This document shows positions 16,751 to 25,500 of a stretch of DNA of 64,000 bases, piece by piece. Source of the stretch: UBA1930 sp943371535 (GTDB taxonomy: Bacteria > Bacteroidota > Bacteroidia > Chitinophagales > Chitinophagaceae). Every line of letters starts with the position of its first letter. The stretch's first letter is position 1. The notes beneath the pieces are model-generated. The model saw nothing but the letters and a program-made list of their open reading frames with translations, ran no database searches and was not told the DNA's origin. The translations under genes were made by a program, and so were the position numbers. The stretch lies in contig CALRVE020000016.1 in NCBI GenBank assembly GCA_943371535.1, positions 1 through 64,000 on the forward strand. Reading direction: 5' to 3'.

Positions 16751-17800
16751 TTATAAAGCCATTGCTTTTAAAAAGTCGCTTACTAAATAGCTGATTAATT
16801 TACCTGTTGAAATATCTGAACGTCCATCACTTAATTGTGTTGCACCTTCACAAATATGTAAGTATGCTGGTCGGCTATCGGCTGTTGCAAAATGAATGTA
16901 TTGTCTTGCATGGTTTGCAGTAATACCAACAGGTGTAGATGCACTGCTGAGCGTATGTTCAATACAATCTACATCTAATTCAATACCTACTAAAGTATCT
17001 GAAGTAAAATCGCAACAATGAGCAATAGATTGTAAAAAAGTTCTTTTCTCGTGTAAAAAAATATCTTCATACGTAATGCAGTCAATAAATGGATTGTTCA
17101 CCATATCTATCCAAACATTTTGCTGAATATAGTTTTCGTGTAAACCAAGTACACAATATTTTTCTAAATAACCATCTTCTTCTGCATATCTAAAAGCATT
17201 GCCACTATGTCTTCCTTCCATGGGTCTATAATCGGCATGAGCATCTAAATTCATTACATTAATTTGAGCCAATTCAAGTACACCTGCTTTGTACCAACCT
17301 TTTGCAGCACCTTTAATACATGGGTAAGCATTGTTATGACCACCACCAATAACAATAGGTATTTTTCTGTTTTGGGTAATTACATGCATCAGTTGTTCAA
17401 CAGCATCATCAATCATATTCACAGCATGACGGTAAGCTGCTAATTTTTCATCAAAATTGTCGGCATTATTGTCAATTAATTGTGCAGCTTCAGAGAAATC
17501 GAAATGTCCCAATATCAACACTTCATTGCCATCTAAAAAATCGTTACTCTGAATATTGAGGAATGATTGTAAGAAAGGATGCCAAGCACTATCGGCACCA
17601 CCCATTCCATAATTGGCTTTTACTCCAATATCTTCTGGTACACCCAATAACACATATTTTATTGAGGTTTGCTGTAAAGCTTCTTCCAAATTAGAACCAG
17701 GTGCAATACAACGAATACGTTCACCTAACTTAGTTTCAAATCTTCTAACTTTTGTAAAAGATAAAACCTCTTGCTTGTTGTAAAACTTAAAATGTTTCAT
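16751..17800 (-). CDS. Arginase/formiminoglutamase-family hydrolase
   Basis: 349 residues. All six ureohydrolase metal ligands are visible: H155 (IGGGHNNAY), D186, H188 and D190 (NLDAHADYRP), D276 and D278 (GIELDVDCIEHT). The enzyme superfamily cleaves guanidino or formimidoyl groups using a two-manganese centre. The long form and the motif GRHSGNAFRYA fit the formimidoylglutamase-like (HutG-like) branch common in Bacteroidota, but no other hut gene is adjacent, so arginase or agmatinase activity cannot be ruled out. Cytoplasmic. Confidence 0.88.
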   Translation of the reverse strand: MKHFKFYNKQEVLSFTKVRRFETKLGERIRCIAPGSNLEEALQQTSIKYVLLGVPEDIGVKANYGMGGADSAWHPFLQSFLNIQSNDFLDGNEVLILGHFDFSEAAQLIDNNADNFDEKLAAYRHAVNMIDDAVEQLMHVITQNRKIPIVIGGGHNNAYPCIKGAAKGWYKAGVLELAQINVMNLDAHADYRPMEGRHSGNAFRYAEEDGYLEKYCVLGLHENYIQQNVWIDMVNNPFIDCITYEDIFLHEKRTFLQSIAHCCDFTSDTLVGIELDVDCIEHTLSSASTPVGITANHARQYIHFATADSRPAYLHICEGATQLSDGRSDISTGKLISYLVSDFLKAMAL

Positions 17801-17830
17801 AAGGCAATGTTGTTTTTTGAATGTGGGTTG

Positions 17831-17935
17831 AAGTTACGAGTTATAAGTTATGAGTTATAGGTTATAAGTTTTTTAGTTTCTAGTCTTTCTACTTTTAGTT
17901 TTTAATCCTTTAGTCTTTAGTTTTTCCATTTTACC
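17831..17935. repeat. Degenerate AGTTATAAGTTATG / TAGTCTTTAG word repeats
   Basis: The gap upstream of the arginase-family gene consists of GAGTTATAAGTTATGAGTTA words followed by TTTAGTTTCTAGTCTTTC and TTTAGTCTTTAGTTTTT words. The repeats are short, imperfect and adjacent. No gene is encoded. The GTTATGAGTTA word recurs inside ribF (19337-19347). Confidence 0.6.
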
Positions 17936-17966
17936 AAATTCCTAATTCCATGATTACTTTTTACCT

Positions 17967-19109
17967 TTAGTTTTTCATCAACCATTTATAAAAAGCAGGA
18001 AATTCTCTACGCCAGTTTTTTTCGTTGTGTTCTCCTAGTGGGTCTATTAATGTAGTAATTTGGTAATTGTTGTTTTTACCTGAAAGTGTAGCAGCTATTT
18101 TTTTAATATCGGCTACCATTGTTGTGCTTTCTTTCCCTCCTCCATAAAAATAAAATCGTGGATTGGTGCTGGTTACAAATGTTGCTGCATCATTCATACT
18201 TTGAGGCGATACCCAAAATGACGGTGAAAAAATACCTGCATTACCAAATACAGTTGGGTATTGTATAATGGCATAATAACTAATTAAACCACCCAAGCTA
18301 CTACCTGCAATGGTTGTAAATTCTGGCCCTTTTTTGGTTCTGTATTTACTATCAATAAAAGGCTTTAATGTTTGCACAATAAAATTTAGATATTCTTTTC
18401 CTTCGGCTTGAACAGTATTTTTATTGTATGTAAAATTATATGGAGTGTATTCACTTAAACGTTTATCTCCACCATGATCTATTCCAACAACAATACATTC
18501 TTTGCCAGTTATTTTTTGTAAGCTGTCTAATGCTTCATCAACGCCCCATTCTCCATTTGCTGCAGTTTGTTCATTAAATAAATTTTGTCCGTCTAACATA
18601 TATAACACAGGGTAAGCTTTACCAACAGTTGCATAACCTTTAGGCAAATAAATCCATATTCTTCTTTTTCTGTTGAGTTGTGGAATGGCAAATGCGGTAT
18701 CTAAAACCCTCACATTAGGACTAGCTGTAAAAGGTTTAGGTTTATCAGGGTAATCATCTTTCCAGCCAGCAACAGTAAATTCTTGAGATACATCACTATT
18801 TACTTCAATAACTCTATCTTCAATATTTCTTCCATCGGCCATGCACTCTACTTTTTCAAAACTACCTCTCGTAAATTTAAAAGCATAAGTACCTGCTGGT
18901 AAATCTTTGATGACAATGCTCCTACGACCACCTGCTGCTGGTTTTAATTTATATTTTTCATCTGCCGGATTCCAGCTATTAAAATTGCCTGCTACATAAA
19001 TATCTTCATTTTGCTTGGTTGCTGCTTGTGTAACTACTAAACGTACACTATATTGAGATTGTGCAAAATGAACGAGTATTAAACAAATGAAGCTAAAAAT
19101 ATATTTCAT
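17967..19109 (-). CDS. Exported alpha/beta-hydrolase esterase with N-terminal CBM48-like domain
   Basis: 380 residues. Signal peptide 1-19 (MKYIFSFICLILVHFAQSQ); residues about 20-115 form a glycogen-binding/CBM48-like beta domain (DIYVAGNFNSWNP, GTYAFKFTRG); residues about 135-380 are an esterase of the enterochelin esterase/esterase-D type. The catalytic serine is S271 in GSSLGG; an oxyanion-side motif is VLYMLDGQNLF, and the likely catalytic histidine is in GEHNEKNWR near the end. Predicted to be periplasmic or secreted; the substrate (ferric siderophore, acyl or feruloyl ester) cannot be told. It ends 2 bases after ribF's stop on the same strand, so the two may be co-transcribed. Confidence 0.87.
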   Translation of the reverse strand: MKYIFSFICLILVHFAQSQYSVRLVVTQAATKQNEDIYVAGNFNSWNPADEKYKLKPAAGGRRSIVIKDLPAGTYAFKFTRGSFEKVECMADGRNIEDRVIEVNSDVSQEFTVAGWKDDYPDKPKPFTASPNVRVLDTAFAIPQLNRKRRIWIYLPKGYATVGKAYPVLYMLDGQNLFNEQTAANGEWGVDEALDSLQKITGKECIVVGIDHGGDKRLSEYTPYNFTYNKNTVQAEGKEYLNFIVQTLKPFIDSKYRTKKGPEFTTIAGSSLGGLISYYAIIQYPTVFGNAGIFSPSFWVSPQSMNDAATFVTSTNPRFYFYGGGKESTTMVADIKKIAATLSGKNNNYQITTLIDPLGEHNEKNWRREFPAFYKWLMKN

Positions 19110-19111
19110 AA

Positions 19112-20131
19112 TTATTTATTTAATGCTTTTTCTACTGCAATTTGATCTAATGCCAATTGTTCTTTTAAACCTTCTAATCCATCAAAGTGAATATCGCCTC
19201 TAATGTATTCTTTTACGATTACTTTTAAAGATTGGTTATAAATATCTTCATTAAAATTGAATAAATTGATTTCAATAACTCGTCTTTTTCCATTCACCAC
19301 TGGACGACTTCCAATGTACATCATTCCTTGCAAAAAGTTATGAGTTAAGCTGCTTACATCTTCTAACTTCTCACTTCCAACCTCCGTCTTCTGTCTTCTG
19401 TCTTCTGACTTCCAACTTCCGTCTTCTGTCTTCTGACTTCTCTCTACTATCACAGCATACACCCCATCTCCTGGTACCAATTTGTCTTCATTGTTCAGTT
19501 GAATATTGGCCGTTGGGTAACCAATGGTTCGGCCAAGTTGATCTCCTTGAATGACTATTCCTTCAAAAAAATAATCGTACCCTAATAATTTTTGAGCAGT
19601 TATTAAATCGGTTTGTAATAATGCTTTTCTGGCTCTAGTGCTACTGATAGCTACTTCTTGTAATACTTGCTCATTAATTTCTTTTACTACAAAGCCCAAT
19701 ACTTTTCCGTATTGTTCTAATAATTGATAATTGCCTTTTCGGTTTTTACCAAATCTGTGATCGTAGCCAATGATTAAAACACTGGGTTTAAATTGTTTAT
19801 ACAGGAACTGCGTAACGTAATCTTCGGCTGTTAAATTGGCAAATTCGTTCGTAAATGGCACTACTACTAAATGATGAATATGCTCGTTTTGCAGTAGCTC
19901 TATTTTTTCTTCGAGTGTGGTTAACAATTTAACACCTGTTGTATCGCCAACAATATTTCTTGGATGTGGGTGAAAAGTAATGACTACAGTTTCACCTTGA
20001 ACTGCTTCGGCCTCGGTTTTTAGTTGATGTAGAATTTTTTTATGTCCTTCATGCACCCCATCAAAAGTGCCAATGGTAACTACTGCATTTTTGAAAGGAG
20101 GAATTTGCTCTAAATCGTAATACACATTCAT
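19112..20131 (-). CDS. ribF: Bifunctional riboflavin kinase / FAD synthetase
   Basis: 339 residues from the ATG at 20131 (MNVYYDLEQIPPFKNAVV). The FAD-synthetase half has TIGTFDGVHEGHKKIL and STRARKALL; the riboflavin-kinase half has GRTIGYPTANI and MYIGSRPVVNGK. It makes FMN and FAD. Members are usually about 305-315 residues; here roughly 38 extra residues (ERSQKTEDGSWKSEDRRQKT and onward) interrupt the kinase loop between GVYAVIV and MYIGSRP. They are encoded by a degenerate tandem repeat (19333-19446). A longer frame from 20185 is rejected because a TATTTTTG element (20144-20137) would place the transcript start at the 20131 ATG. Confidence 0.94.
   Translation of the reverse strand: MNVYYDLEQIPPFKNAVVTIGTFDGVHEGHKKILHQLKTEAEAVQGETVVITFHPHPRNIVGDTTGVKLLTTLEEKIELLQNEHIHHLVVVPFTNEFANLTAEDYVTQFLYKQFKPSVLIIGYDHRFGKNRKGNYQLLEQYGKVLGFVVKEINEQVLQEVAISSTRARKALLQTDLITAQKLLGYDYFFEGIVIQGDQLGRTIGYPTANIQLNNEDKLVPGDGVYAVIVERSQKTEDGSWKSEDRRQKTEVGSEKLEDVSSLTHNFLQGMMYIGSRPVVNGKRRVIEINLFNFNEDIYNQSLKVIVKEYIRGDIHFDGLEGLKEQLALDQIAVEKALNK
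19333..19446 (-). repeat. Degenerate tandem repeat inside ribF
   Basis: On the minus strand the stretch is built from GAAGTCAGAAGACAGAAGAC-type words with one GTTATGAGTTA-type word at its end. It is in frame with ribF and adds a hydrophilic loop. The same GTTATGAGTTA word occurs in the gap at 17.8 kb. Confidence 0.7.
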
Positions 20132-20287
20132 AGAAACAAAAATAGTGAATAGAATCTCAAAAAATAGTGAATGGTAGATAGCCATAGCCTGGTTACATTT
20201 GCAGCATTGAAAGATTACTGATTTCTTATTTGAAATGGCTGATTCTAAAGTGTGTGGTACTTGTTCAATAATGTATTGAACGTTGAT

Positions 20288-20305
20288 GCCGATAGCTATC
20301 GGCAG
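20288..20305. repeat. Perfect palindrome TGCCGATAGCTATCGGCA, copy 1
   Basis: An 18-base perfect palindrome in the purM leader. Its 16-base core GCCGATAGCTATCGGC also occurs at 59577-59592. A TACATTTG -7-like element (20194-20201) would put this palindrome in the 5' leader of purM, but no clear -33 element is seen. Confidence 0.65.
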
Positions 20306-20378
20306 TACGACGCCGAGAACGTTGATAGAAATTCTTTAGTTCGGCTCAAAAAATTACTAATAACCCAAAAATAAAAAA

Positions 20379-21548
20379 ATGTCGTTATACGCCCAACGTG
20401 GAGTGAGTGCACAAAAAGAAGAAGTGCATGCTGCCATTAAAAAATTAGATGCTGGTTTATATGCTCATGCATTTTGTAAAATGTATCCTGATTATTTGGT
20501 GGGTGATGAAAATTTTGTCAATATTTCTCATGCCGATGGTGCTGGTACTAAAAGCATTTTGGCTTATTTATATTGGAAAGAAACGGGTGATGTAAGCGTT
20601 TGGAATGGTATTGCACAAGATGCGGTTGCCATGAATTTAGATGATTTATTGTGTGTGGGTGTGTACGATAATTTTTTGTTTAGCAGTACGATTGATAGAA
20701 ACAAAGCCAAAATTCCAGGTGAGGTTTTAGAAGCTGTAATTAATGGAACACAAGAATTTTTTAATGAGCTGAAAAACTATGGCGTAAACGTTCATTATTT
20801 AGGTGGAGAAACTGCCGATGTAGGCGATGTTGTTAGAACCATTGCTGTAAATGGCACCATGACTGCACGTTGGCCTAAAAATAAATTGGTGACCAATGAT
20901 AAAATTGAAGCAGGAAATGTAATTGTAGGTTTTGCATCGAGTGGACAAGCAACGTATGAAACTGCATACAATAGTGGTCTTGGTAGTAATGGTTTAACTA
21001 GTGCAAGACATGATGTATTGAGTAAATATTATGCAGAAAAATATCCTGAAACTTTTGAAGCTAGTTTGAAGGATGAAGTGGTGTATATTGGTAAAAATAA
21101 ATTAGAAGATGAACTAACGATTCACGATTCACGATTGACGATTGGTAATTTACTTTTATCTCCTACACGAACTTATGCTCCATTACTGAAAGTATTGCTA
21201 GAACAACATTTTGATGATTTTAATGGTGTAATACATTGTAGTGGTGGTGGACAAACTAAATGCATGAAATATTTGCCAAAACCATTACGTATAGTAAAAG
21301 ATAATTTATTTGAAGTGCCACCTATTTTTACATTGATACAAAAAAATTCAGGAGCTGATGATAGAGAAATGTATCAGGTTTTTAATATGGGACATAGATT
21401 AGAAATTTTTACGAATGAATCTGCTGCTGCTAAAATGATTGAAGCAGCAAAAGCGTTCAATATTCATGCACAAATAGTAGGTAGGGTAGAAGCAGCTGAA
21501 ACCAGTGAACTGATTTTAAGAGGTAGTTTTGGAGAAGTGAAGTATTAA
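20379..21548 (+). CDS. purM: Phosphoribosylformylglycinamidine cyclo-ligase (AIR synthase)
   Basis: 389 residues of the Bacteroidota-type PurM: MSLYAQRGVSAQKEEVH, SHADGAGTKSILAYLYWKETGD, DDLLCVG, GGETADVGDVVRTI, SSGQATYE.AYNSGLGSNGLT and LLSPTRTYAPLL. It closes the imidazole ring of AIR in purine synthesis using ATP. The segment DELTIHDSRLTIGN (DNA 21111-21149) sits where relatives have a short variable loop and is encoded by four tandem ACGATT(C/G) words, so repeat DNA appears to have been absorbed in frame. It stands alone; no other pur gene is adjacent. Confidence 0.95.
   Translation: MSLYAQRGVSAQKEEVHAAIKKLDAGLYAHAFCKMYPDYLVGDENFVNISHADGAGTKSILAYLYWKETGDVSVWNGIAQDAVAMNLDDLLCVGVYDNFLFSSTIDRNKAKIPGEVLEAVINGTQEFFNELKNYGVNVHYLGGETADVGDVVRTIAVNGTMTARWPKNKLVTNDKIEAGNVIVGFASSGQATYETAYNSGLGSNGLTSARHDVLSKYYAEKYPETFEASLKDEVVYIGKNKLEDELTIHDSRLTIGNLLLSPTRTYAPLLKVLLEQHFDDFNGVIHCSGGGQTKCMKYLPKPLRIVKDNLFEVPPIFTLIQKNSGADDREMYQVFNMGHRLEIFTNESAAAKMIEAAKAFNIHAQIVGRVEAAETSELILRGSFGEVKY
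21117..21143 (+). repeat. Tandem ACGATTC words inside purM
   Basis: ACGATTC, ACGATTC, ACGATTG, ACGATT in tandem with a 7-base period, coding TIHDSRLTI in frame. The 7-base period is not a multiple of three, so each unit reads differently. The stretch lies just before the conserved LLLSPTRTYAP motif. Confidence 0.7.
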
Positions 21549-21631
21549 CATCTTCTTGCTACATGTGTATAGTATTTTTATTCACTTAATAAACTGTACA
21601 AATATTTTTACAGCGATAAAATAAAAAGGTT

Positions 21632-22321
21632 ATGTCAGAAACAGTAATAACGTTACGTGGAGTAAACATTTATCAAGGCAATAGTCTCATTTTACAAGAT
21701 GTAAACTTTACCATTAATAAAGGTGAGTTTGTGTATTTAGTAGGTAAAACAGGTACAGGAAAAAGTAGTTTATTAAAAACGTTGTATGGTGAGTTAACCT
21801 TGAAAGAAGGAACTGGTAGTGTTGTGGGTTTTGATTTGAGAGATATGGATTGGAAAAAAGTTCCTTATTTAAGAAGAAATTTAGGAGTAGTGTTTCAAGA
21901 TTTTCAATTGCTCACCGATAGAAACGTGTATGAAAATTTGAAGTTTGTATTAAAAGCAACGGGTTGGAAGGATGTGAAATTGATGGATGAAAAAATTAAT
22001 GATGTATTAGATAAAGTGGGTTTAAAAAGTAAAGGCTTTAAAATGCCTTTTGAAATGAGTGGTGGAGAGCAGCAACGTATAGATATTGCTAGAGCTTTAT
22101 TAAATTCTCCCAAGCTTATTTTAGCCGATGAACCTACGGGTAATTTAGATCCTGAAACAAGTGATGAAATTATGCAACTGCTTATTTCAATTGCAAAAGA
22201 TTATGGAACAGCAGTAGTAATGGCAACGCATGATTTTATTGTAATTAATCGTTATCCGGGAAGAATGCTTAAAACAGAAAGAGGAAAAGTAATTGATAGT
22301 GCTAAAATGGAGTTTGCTTAG
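21632..22321 (+). CDS. ftsE: FtsE-like ABC ATPase
   Basis: 229 residues, one ABC domain: Walker A GKTGTGKSS (38-46), Q-loop VVFQDFQLL, signature MSGGEQQR (142-149), Walker B LILADEPTGNLDPET, H-loop MATHD. The sequence (VYLVGKTGTGKSSLLKTLYG, RRNLGVVFQDFQLL) matches FtsE, which with membrane partner FtsX controls peptidoglycan hydrolases at division; LolD-type transporters are the nearest alternative. ftsX is not adjacent. A clean terminator follows. Confidence 0.85.
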   Translation: MSETVITLRGVNIYQGNSLILQDVNFTINKGEFVYLVGKTGTGKSSLLKTLYGELTLKEGTGSVVGFDLRDMDWKKVPYLRRNLGVVFQDFQLLTDRNVYENLKFVLKATGWKDVKLMDEKINDVLDKVGLKSKGFKMPFEMSGGEQQRIDIARALLNSPKLILADEPTGNLDPETSDEIMQLLISIAKDYGTAVVMATHDFIVINRYPGRMLKTERGKVIDSAKMEFA

Positions 22322-22328
22322 AACATTC

Positions 22329-22354
22329 ATCCTGCTATGTCAGCAGGATTTTTT
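22329..22354 (+). terminator. Terminator after ftsE
   Basis: ATCCTGCT (22329-22336) pairs with AGCAGGAT (22342-22349), loop of 5 bases, followed by a run of T residues through 22354. The T-run overlaps the 3' end of the convergent small membrane-protein gene. Confidence 0.85.
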
Positions 22355-22610
22355 ATTGCCAGAAAATAAGAATTATTAAAAGAATGAGGGTTTCCGTTAT
22401 GAAAATTTTTTTGTAATTGTCTTTGAAAATATTTCTACAAGCAAATTCAATCAGCAATGACACGAATCCAATCAATGCTCCTACAATAATTCCCAATGCA
22501 CTCCAGCCTTTTGAGTTATTTAGTGTAAAACAAGAATATATAATTATATAAATACATGCATAAATTACCAATAAACAAGGGGTGAAATATTGTAGCCATT
22601 TTGTTTTCAT
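22353..22610 (-). CDS. Small membrane protein of unknown function
   Basis: 85 residues from the ATG at 22610 (MKTKWLQYFTPCLL); an upstream in-frame ATG at 22628 would add MYFHCS. Three hydrophobic segments are visible: about 8-28 (LLVIYACIYIIIYS), 38-58 (ALGIIVGALIGFVSLLIEFA) and 69-85 (IFITETLILLIILIFW). No family recognised. Its end overlaps the ftsE terminator T-run, giving tight convergence. The pattern of a real membrane protein is clear; function is unknown. Confidence 0.6.
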   Translation of the reverse strand: MKTKWLQYFTPCLLVIYACIYIIIYSCFTLNNSKGWSALGIIVGALIGFVSLLIEFACRNIFKDNYKKIFITETLILLIILIFWQ

Positions 22611-22688
22611 ACTACAATGAAAGTACAATATAATGGGTTACATTTTTTGCATGCATAAATTAGGTTATTTTAGCACCAATTAAACATC

Positions 22689-23594
22689 ATGTTTGCAGTA
22701 ACCATTTTAGGAAATAATTCAGCAATACCTGCGTACGATAGGCATCCTACAGCACAAGTGGTTACATTATTTGATCAGCATATTTTAATTGATTGTGGCG
22801 AAGGCACTCAAATGCAATTGGCTAAATACAAAATGCGGAAAAGCAAAATCAACCATATTTTCATTTCTCATTTACATGGCGACCATTATTTTGGATTAAT
22901 AGGTTTATTAACCAGTATGGGCTTGGTTGGGCGAACCAATGATTTACATGTATATGCTCCTGCTGCGTTAGAAAAAATTATTCAATTACAATTAAGTGTT
23001 GCCGATACCGTGTTGCCCTATCAGCTCATTTTTCATGCAATACAACAAGAAGGATTAATTGCCGATACGAATAAGTTTACCGTTGAATGTTTTGCTACCA
23101 AACATAGGGTAGAGTGTTGGGGTTTTGTAATTAGAGAAAAAAAAGACCCTAGAAAAATAGATAAAGAAAAAATTAAACTGTTTGATATTCCAGCAGCTTA
23201 TTACAATGCTTTGAAAAAAGGAGCCGATTATGAAACCAAAGAAGGGAATATTATTAAAAACGATTTAGTTACTATTGAAAGTACTATTGCAAGAAGTTAT
23301 GCTTACAGTGCGGATACTATTTACGACGAAAATATAATTGAAAAAGTACAAAACGTAAGTCTCTTATACCATGAAGCAACATATCTAAAGGGCTTAGAAG
23401 AGTTGGCACTCAAACGTTATCATTCAACCACAATACAAGCTGCTACCATTGCATTAAAAGCTAGCGTAGATAAATTAATTGTTGGTCATTTTAGTAGTAA
23501 ATACGAACAGTTAGACGATTTTTTAACAGAAACAAAAACAGTGTTTACGAATTGTGAATTAGCGATGGAAGGGGTAACTTATTTGATAAAATAA
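22689..23594 (+). CDS. rnz: Ribonuclease Z
   Basis: 301 residues with the metallo-beta-lactamase zinc motif HLHGDH (61-66), then LYHEATY and the C-terminal VGHFSSKY, typical of tRNase Z. It cuts tRNA precursors 3' of the discriminator base; this is needed here because the one tRNA gene in the window does not encode CCA. The family's substrate-gripping exosite region (KKDPRKIDKEKIKLF) is present. A bidirectional terminator separates it from the convergent T9SS gene. Confidence 0.95.
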   Translation: MFAVTILGNNSAIPAYDRHPTAQVVTLFDQHILIDCGEGTQMQLAKYKMRKSKINHIFISHLHGDHYFGLIGLLTSMGLVGRTNDLHVYAPAALEKIIQLQLSVADTVLPYQLIFHAIQQEGLIADTNKFTVECFATKHRVECWGFVIREKKDPRKIDKEKIKLFDIPAAYYNALKKGADYETKEGNIIKNDLVTIESTIARSYAYSADTIYDENIIEKVQNVSLLYHEATYLKGLEELALKRYHSTTIQAATIALKASVDKLIVGHFSSKYEQLDDFLTETKTVFTNCELAMEGVTYLIK

Positions 23595-23703
23595 AAGAAA
23601 TATTAAAAATTAAAGAAAGCCTGTAATAAAAAATTGACACTATTTCAGTATGTAATCAATAGTATTTGATTGTATTTGTAATTAGTCTTTTTGGATTTAT
23701 AAA

Positions 23704-23737
23704 AATAAAGCGTTCAAAAAATCTTGAACGCTTTATT
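23704..23737. terminator. Bidirectional terminator between rnz and the T9SS cargo gene
   Basis: A perfect 14-bp stem, 23704-23717 with 23724-23737, and a 6-base loop. A-rich sequence on the left and T-rich on the right make it work in both directions. It separates two convergent genes. Confidence 0.85.
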
Positions 23738-23744
23738 GATTTTA

Positions 23745-25497
23745 TTATTTCTTCATAAATTGCTTTCGCTGTTTTGTTTTGCCATCAAATACTTCAATAA
23801 AGTAAATGCCTACTTTAAGTTTACTAATGTCGAGTTCAATTTGTTTAGAGTTGTTTGCAAACACTTTTCTTAGTCTAATAATACCTAGATTGTCAAAAAT
23901 TGCAATTTGTGATATATTACTTAGTTTGCTTGAAGTTTTAATGTGTTTTTCTTCATTAATAAGTGTTACAAATATTGTGTTTATAGCAGGGTTTGGAAAT
24001 AGCTTTATATCATTTTTAACTGATGTTTGTTGTCTATAGCCCCAACATTCTAAAAATATTTCGCCAACATTTACTGGTACGCTTCGTCCACAATAGGTTA
24101 CAGCCACTACTTCCAAGTTTCTTGGATTACCCATACATGGCCAAGTATTTGTCCATAAATAACCTGTTGATGTTTCTCCAACTAACTGACCATCTATATA
24201 CCATTGGTAAGACCATGCACCATCTGGATGTTCGTCAACTTGAGCAATTAAAGGTTCAGATGTAAAATTTGGAGCGTAAATAATAGATGGGTTTGGGTTT
24301 GCCCAAGGCGAACAAGGGCAATATGCAACTGTGTTATTTGCTTGTTTAGCACAGTTGCCAGAACCTATTTGTGCTGCAACTGAACCTGATAAACCACTTG
24401 GTGAATATACATCAACCGTATTGCCATAAGTTGTAGTAAATGGAGATGCGTTTCCATTAATAAGAAGCCCATTCGTAGTTGTCCATGTAATTGTACTTGT
24501 AAGTGGTAAATCAGCTTTAACATTCATGTTGTTGCAATCTAATCCAAAAGTAATATTGCTTAAACTAAAATTGGGTAAGGAGTTGGTAACTGTTGTTGTA
24601 GAGTTTAATGTACTGTAATTTGCACCATTTAGCTTTACCGTTACTGAAACATTGGAGATATTAGAAGTACTTGATGAGGAAGTTAAACTAATATTAGGAC
24701 TTGTAGTTGTAAATGTTTGAGGTGCAGTGTTACCTAGATAAATCCAACCATTATTAACAGAGCCTAAATTCCAATCATAAGACAAAGTGCCTGGTGAATT
24801 ATACACATTTGTAACTACAAAATTTCTTGTAACCGATGTACCACACTCTATGGCAGATGAATTAGGGCTTAAAGTAAATACTGGTGCTGGTGGCGTTTCT
24901 ATAATAGTAATTTTTCTAATTACAACTGTTTTAAAACCTCCATCTGGTGAAGGAAATGCAGAAACTTCAAGTGAAGGTTGATTGCTACCTTGTACAAATG
25001 GTCCAAAAGCATTATCAGTAAAAGTAGTTGAACCAATTGAAGCTGCTGCAGGATTGCCACTACCACTTACATTTATATTACTAGCCCCATTACAACCGTT
25101 ACCCCCACTTCCGCCATTATTATTTCTATCAATTCTAAGTAGTGGAAATGGTCCAGAATTACTGCTTCCTGCGGCATTTATGGTAATAGAATACGTATAA
25201 TTTGTTTTAAAATTATAGTCAATAATAAAGCTTGTGCCCTTATTTACACTACCTGTTGTTACAAATTCTGTAGGCATTAAAATTCCTAAATCTGTTGCCG
25301 CATAACTAGGTTGACCTATTCTTGTTCTGTGTGCAATAGTACCCGATGTTGTACCTGTTGCTGGAACATTGGTTGAGTTTCCAAAAATATTACAGGGTTG
25401 AGAAGTTGGATTCCATGCCTGATAATCTATAGTAACATTTTGTGCAAAGGCAATTGTTTCTATTAAAAGAAAGATTGCTAAAATTATTTTTTTTCAT
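23745..25497 (-). pseudogene. T9SS-exported protein, start frameshifted in an A8 tract
   Basis: The main frame (from 25277, 510 residues) has low-complexity Ig/PKD-like strands and a T9SS type A sorting domain at the end (KLFPNPAINTIFVTL...LKVGIYFIEVFDGKTKQRKQFMKK). The frame stays open upstream and encodes a good signal peptide, IILAIFLLIETIAFAQ, but its ATG (25497) is one base out of frame: ATG is followed by eight A residues (25494-25487), and seven would join them, giving MKKIILAIFLLIETIAFAQ and 583 residues. In the signal-peptide frame the codon reached through the A tract is TGA. This may be a sequencing indel, a phase-variable tract, ribosomal slippage on A8, or a true pseudogene. It begins 3 bases after the upstream gene's stop, so they form an operon. 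Confidence 0.75.
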
Positions 25498-25500
25498 GTT

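Noticed and set aside
20132..20378. FMN riboswitch near ribF or purine riboswitch before purM
   Set aside because: No conserved riboswitch core could be found; the region contains only a palindrome and A+T-rich DNA.
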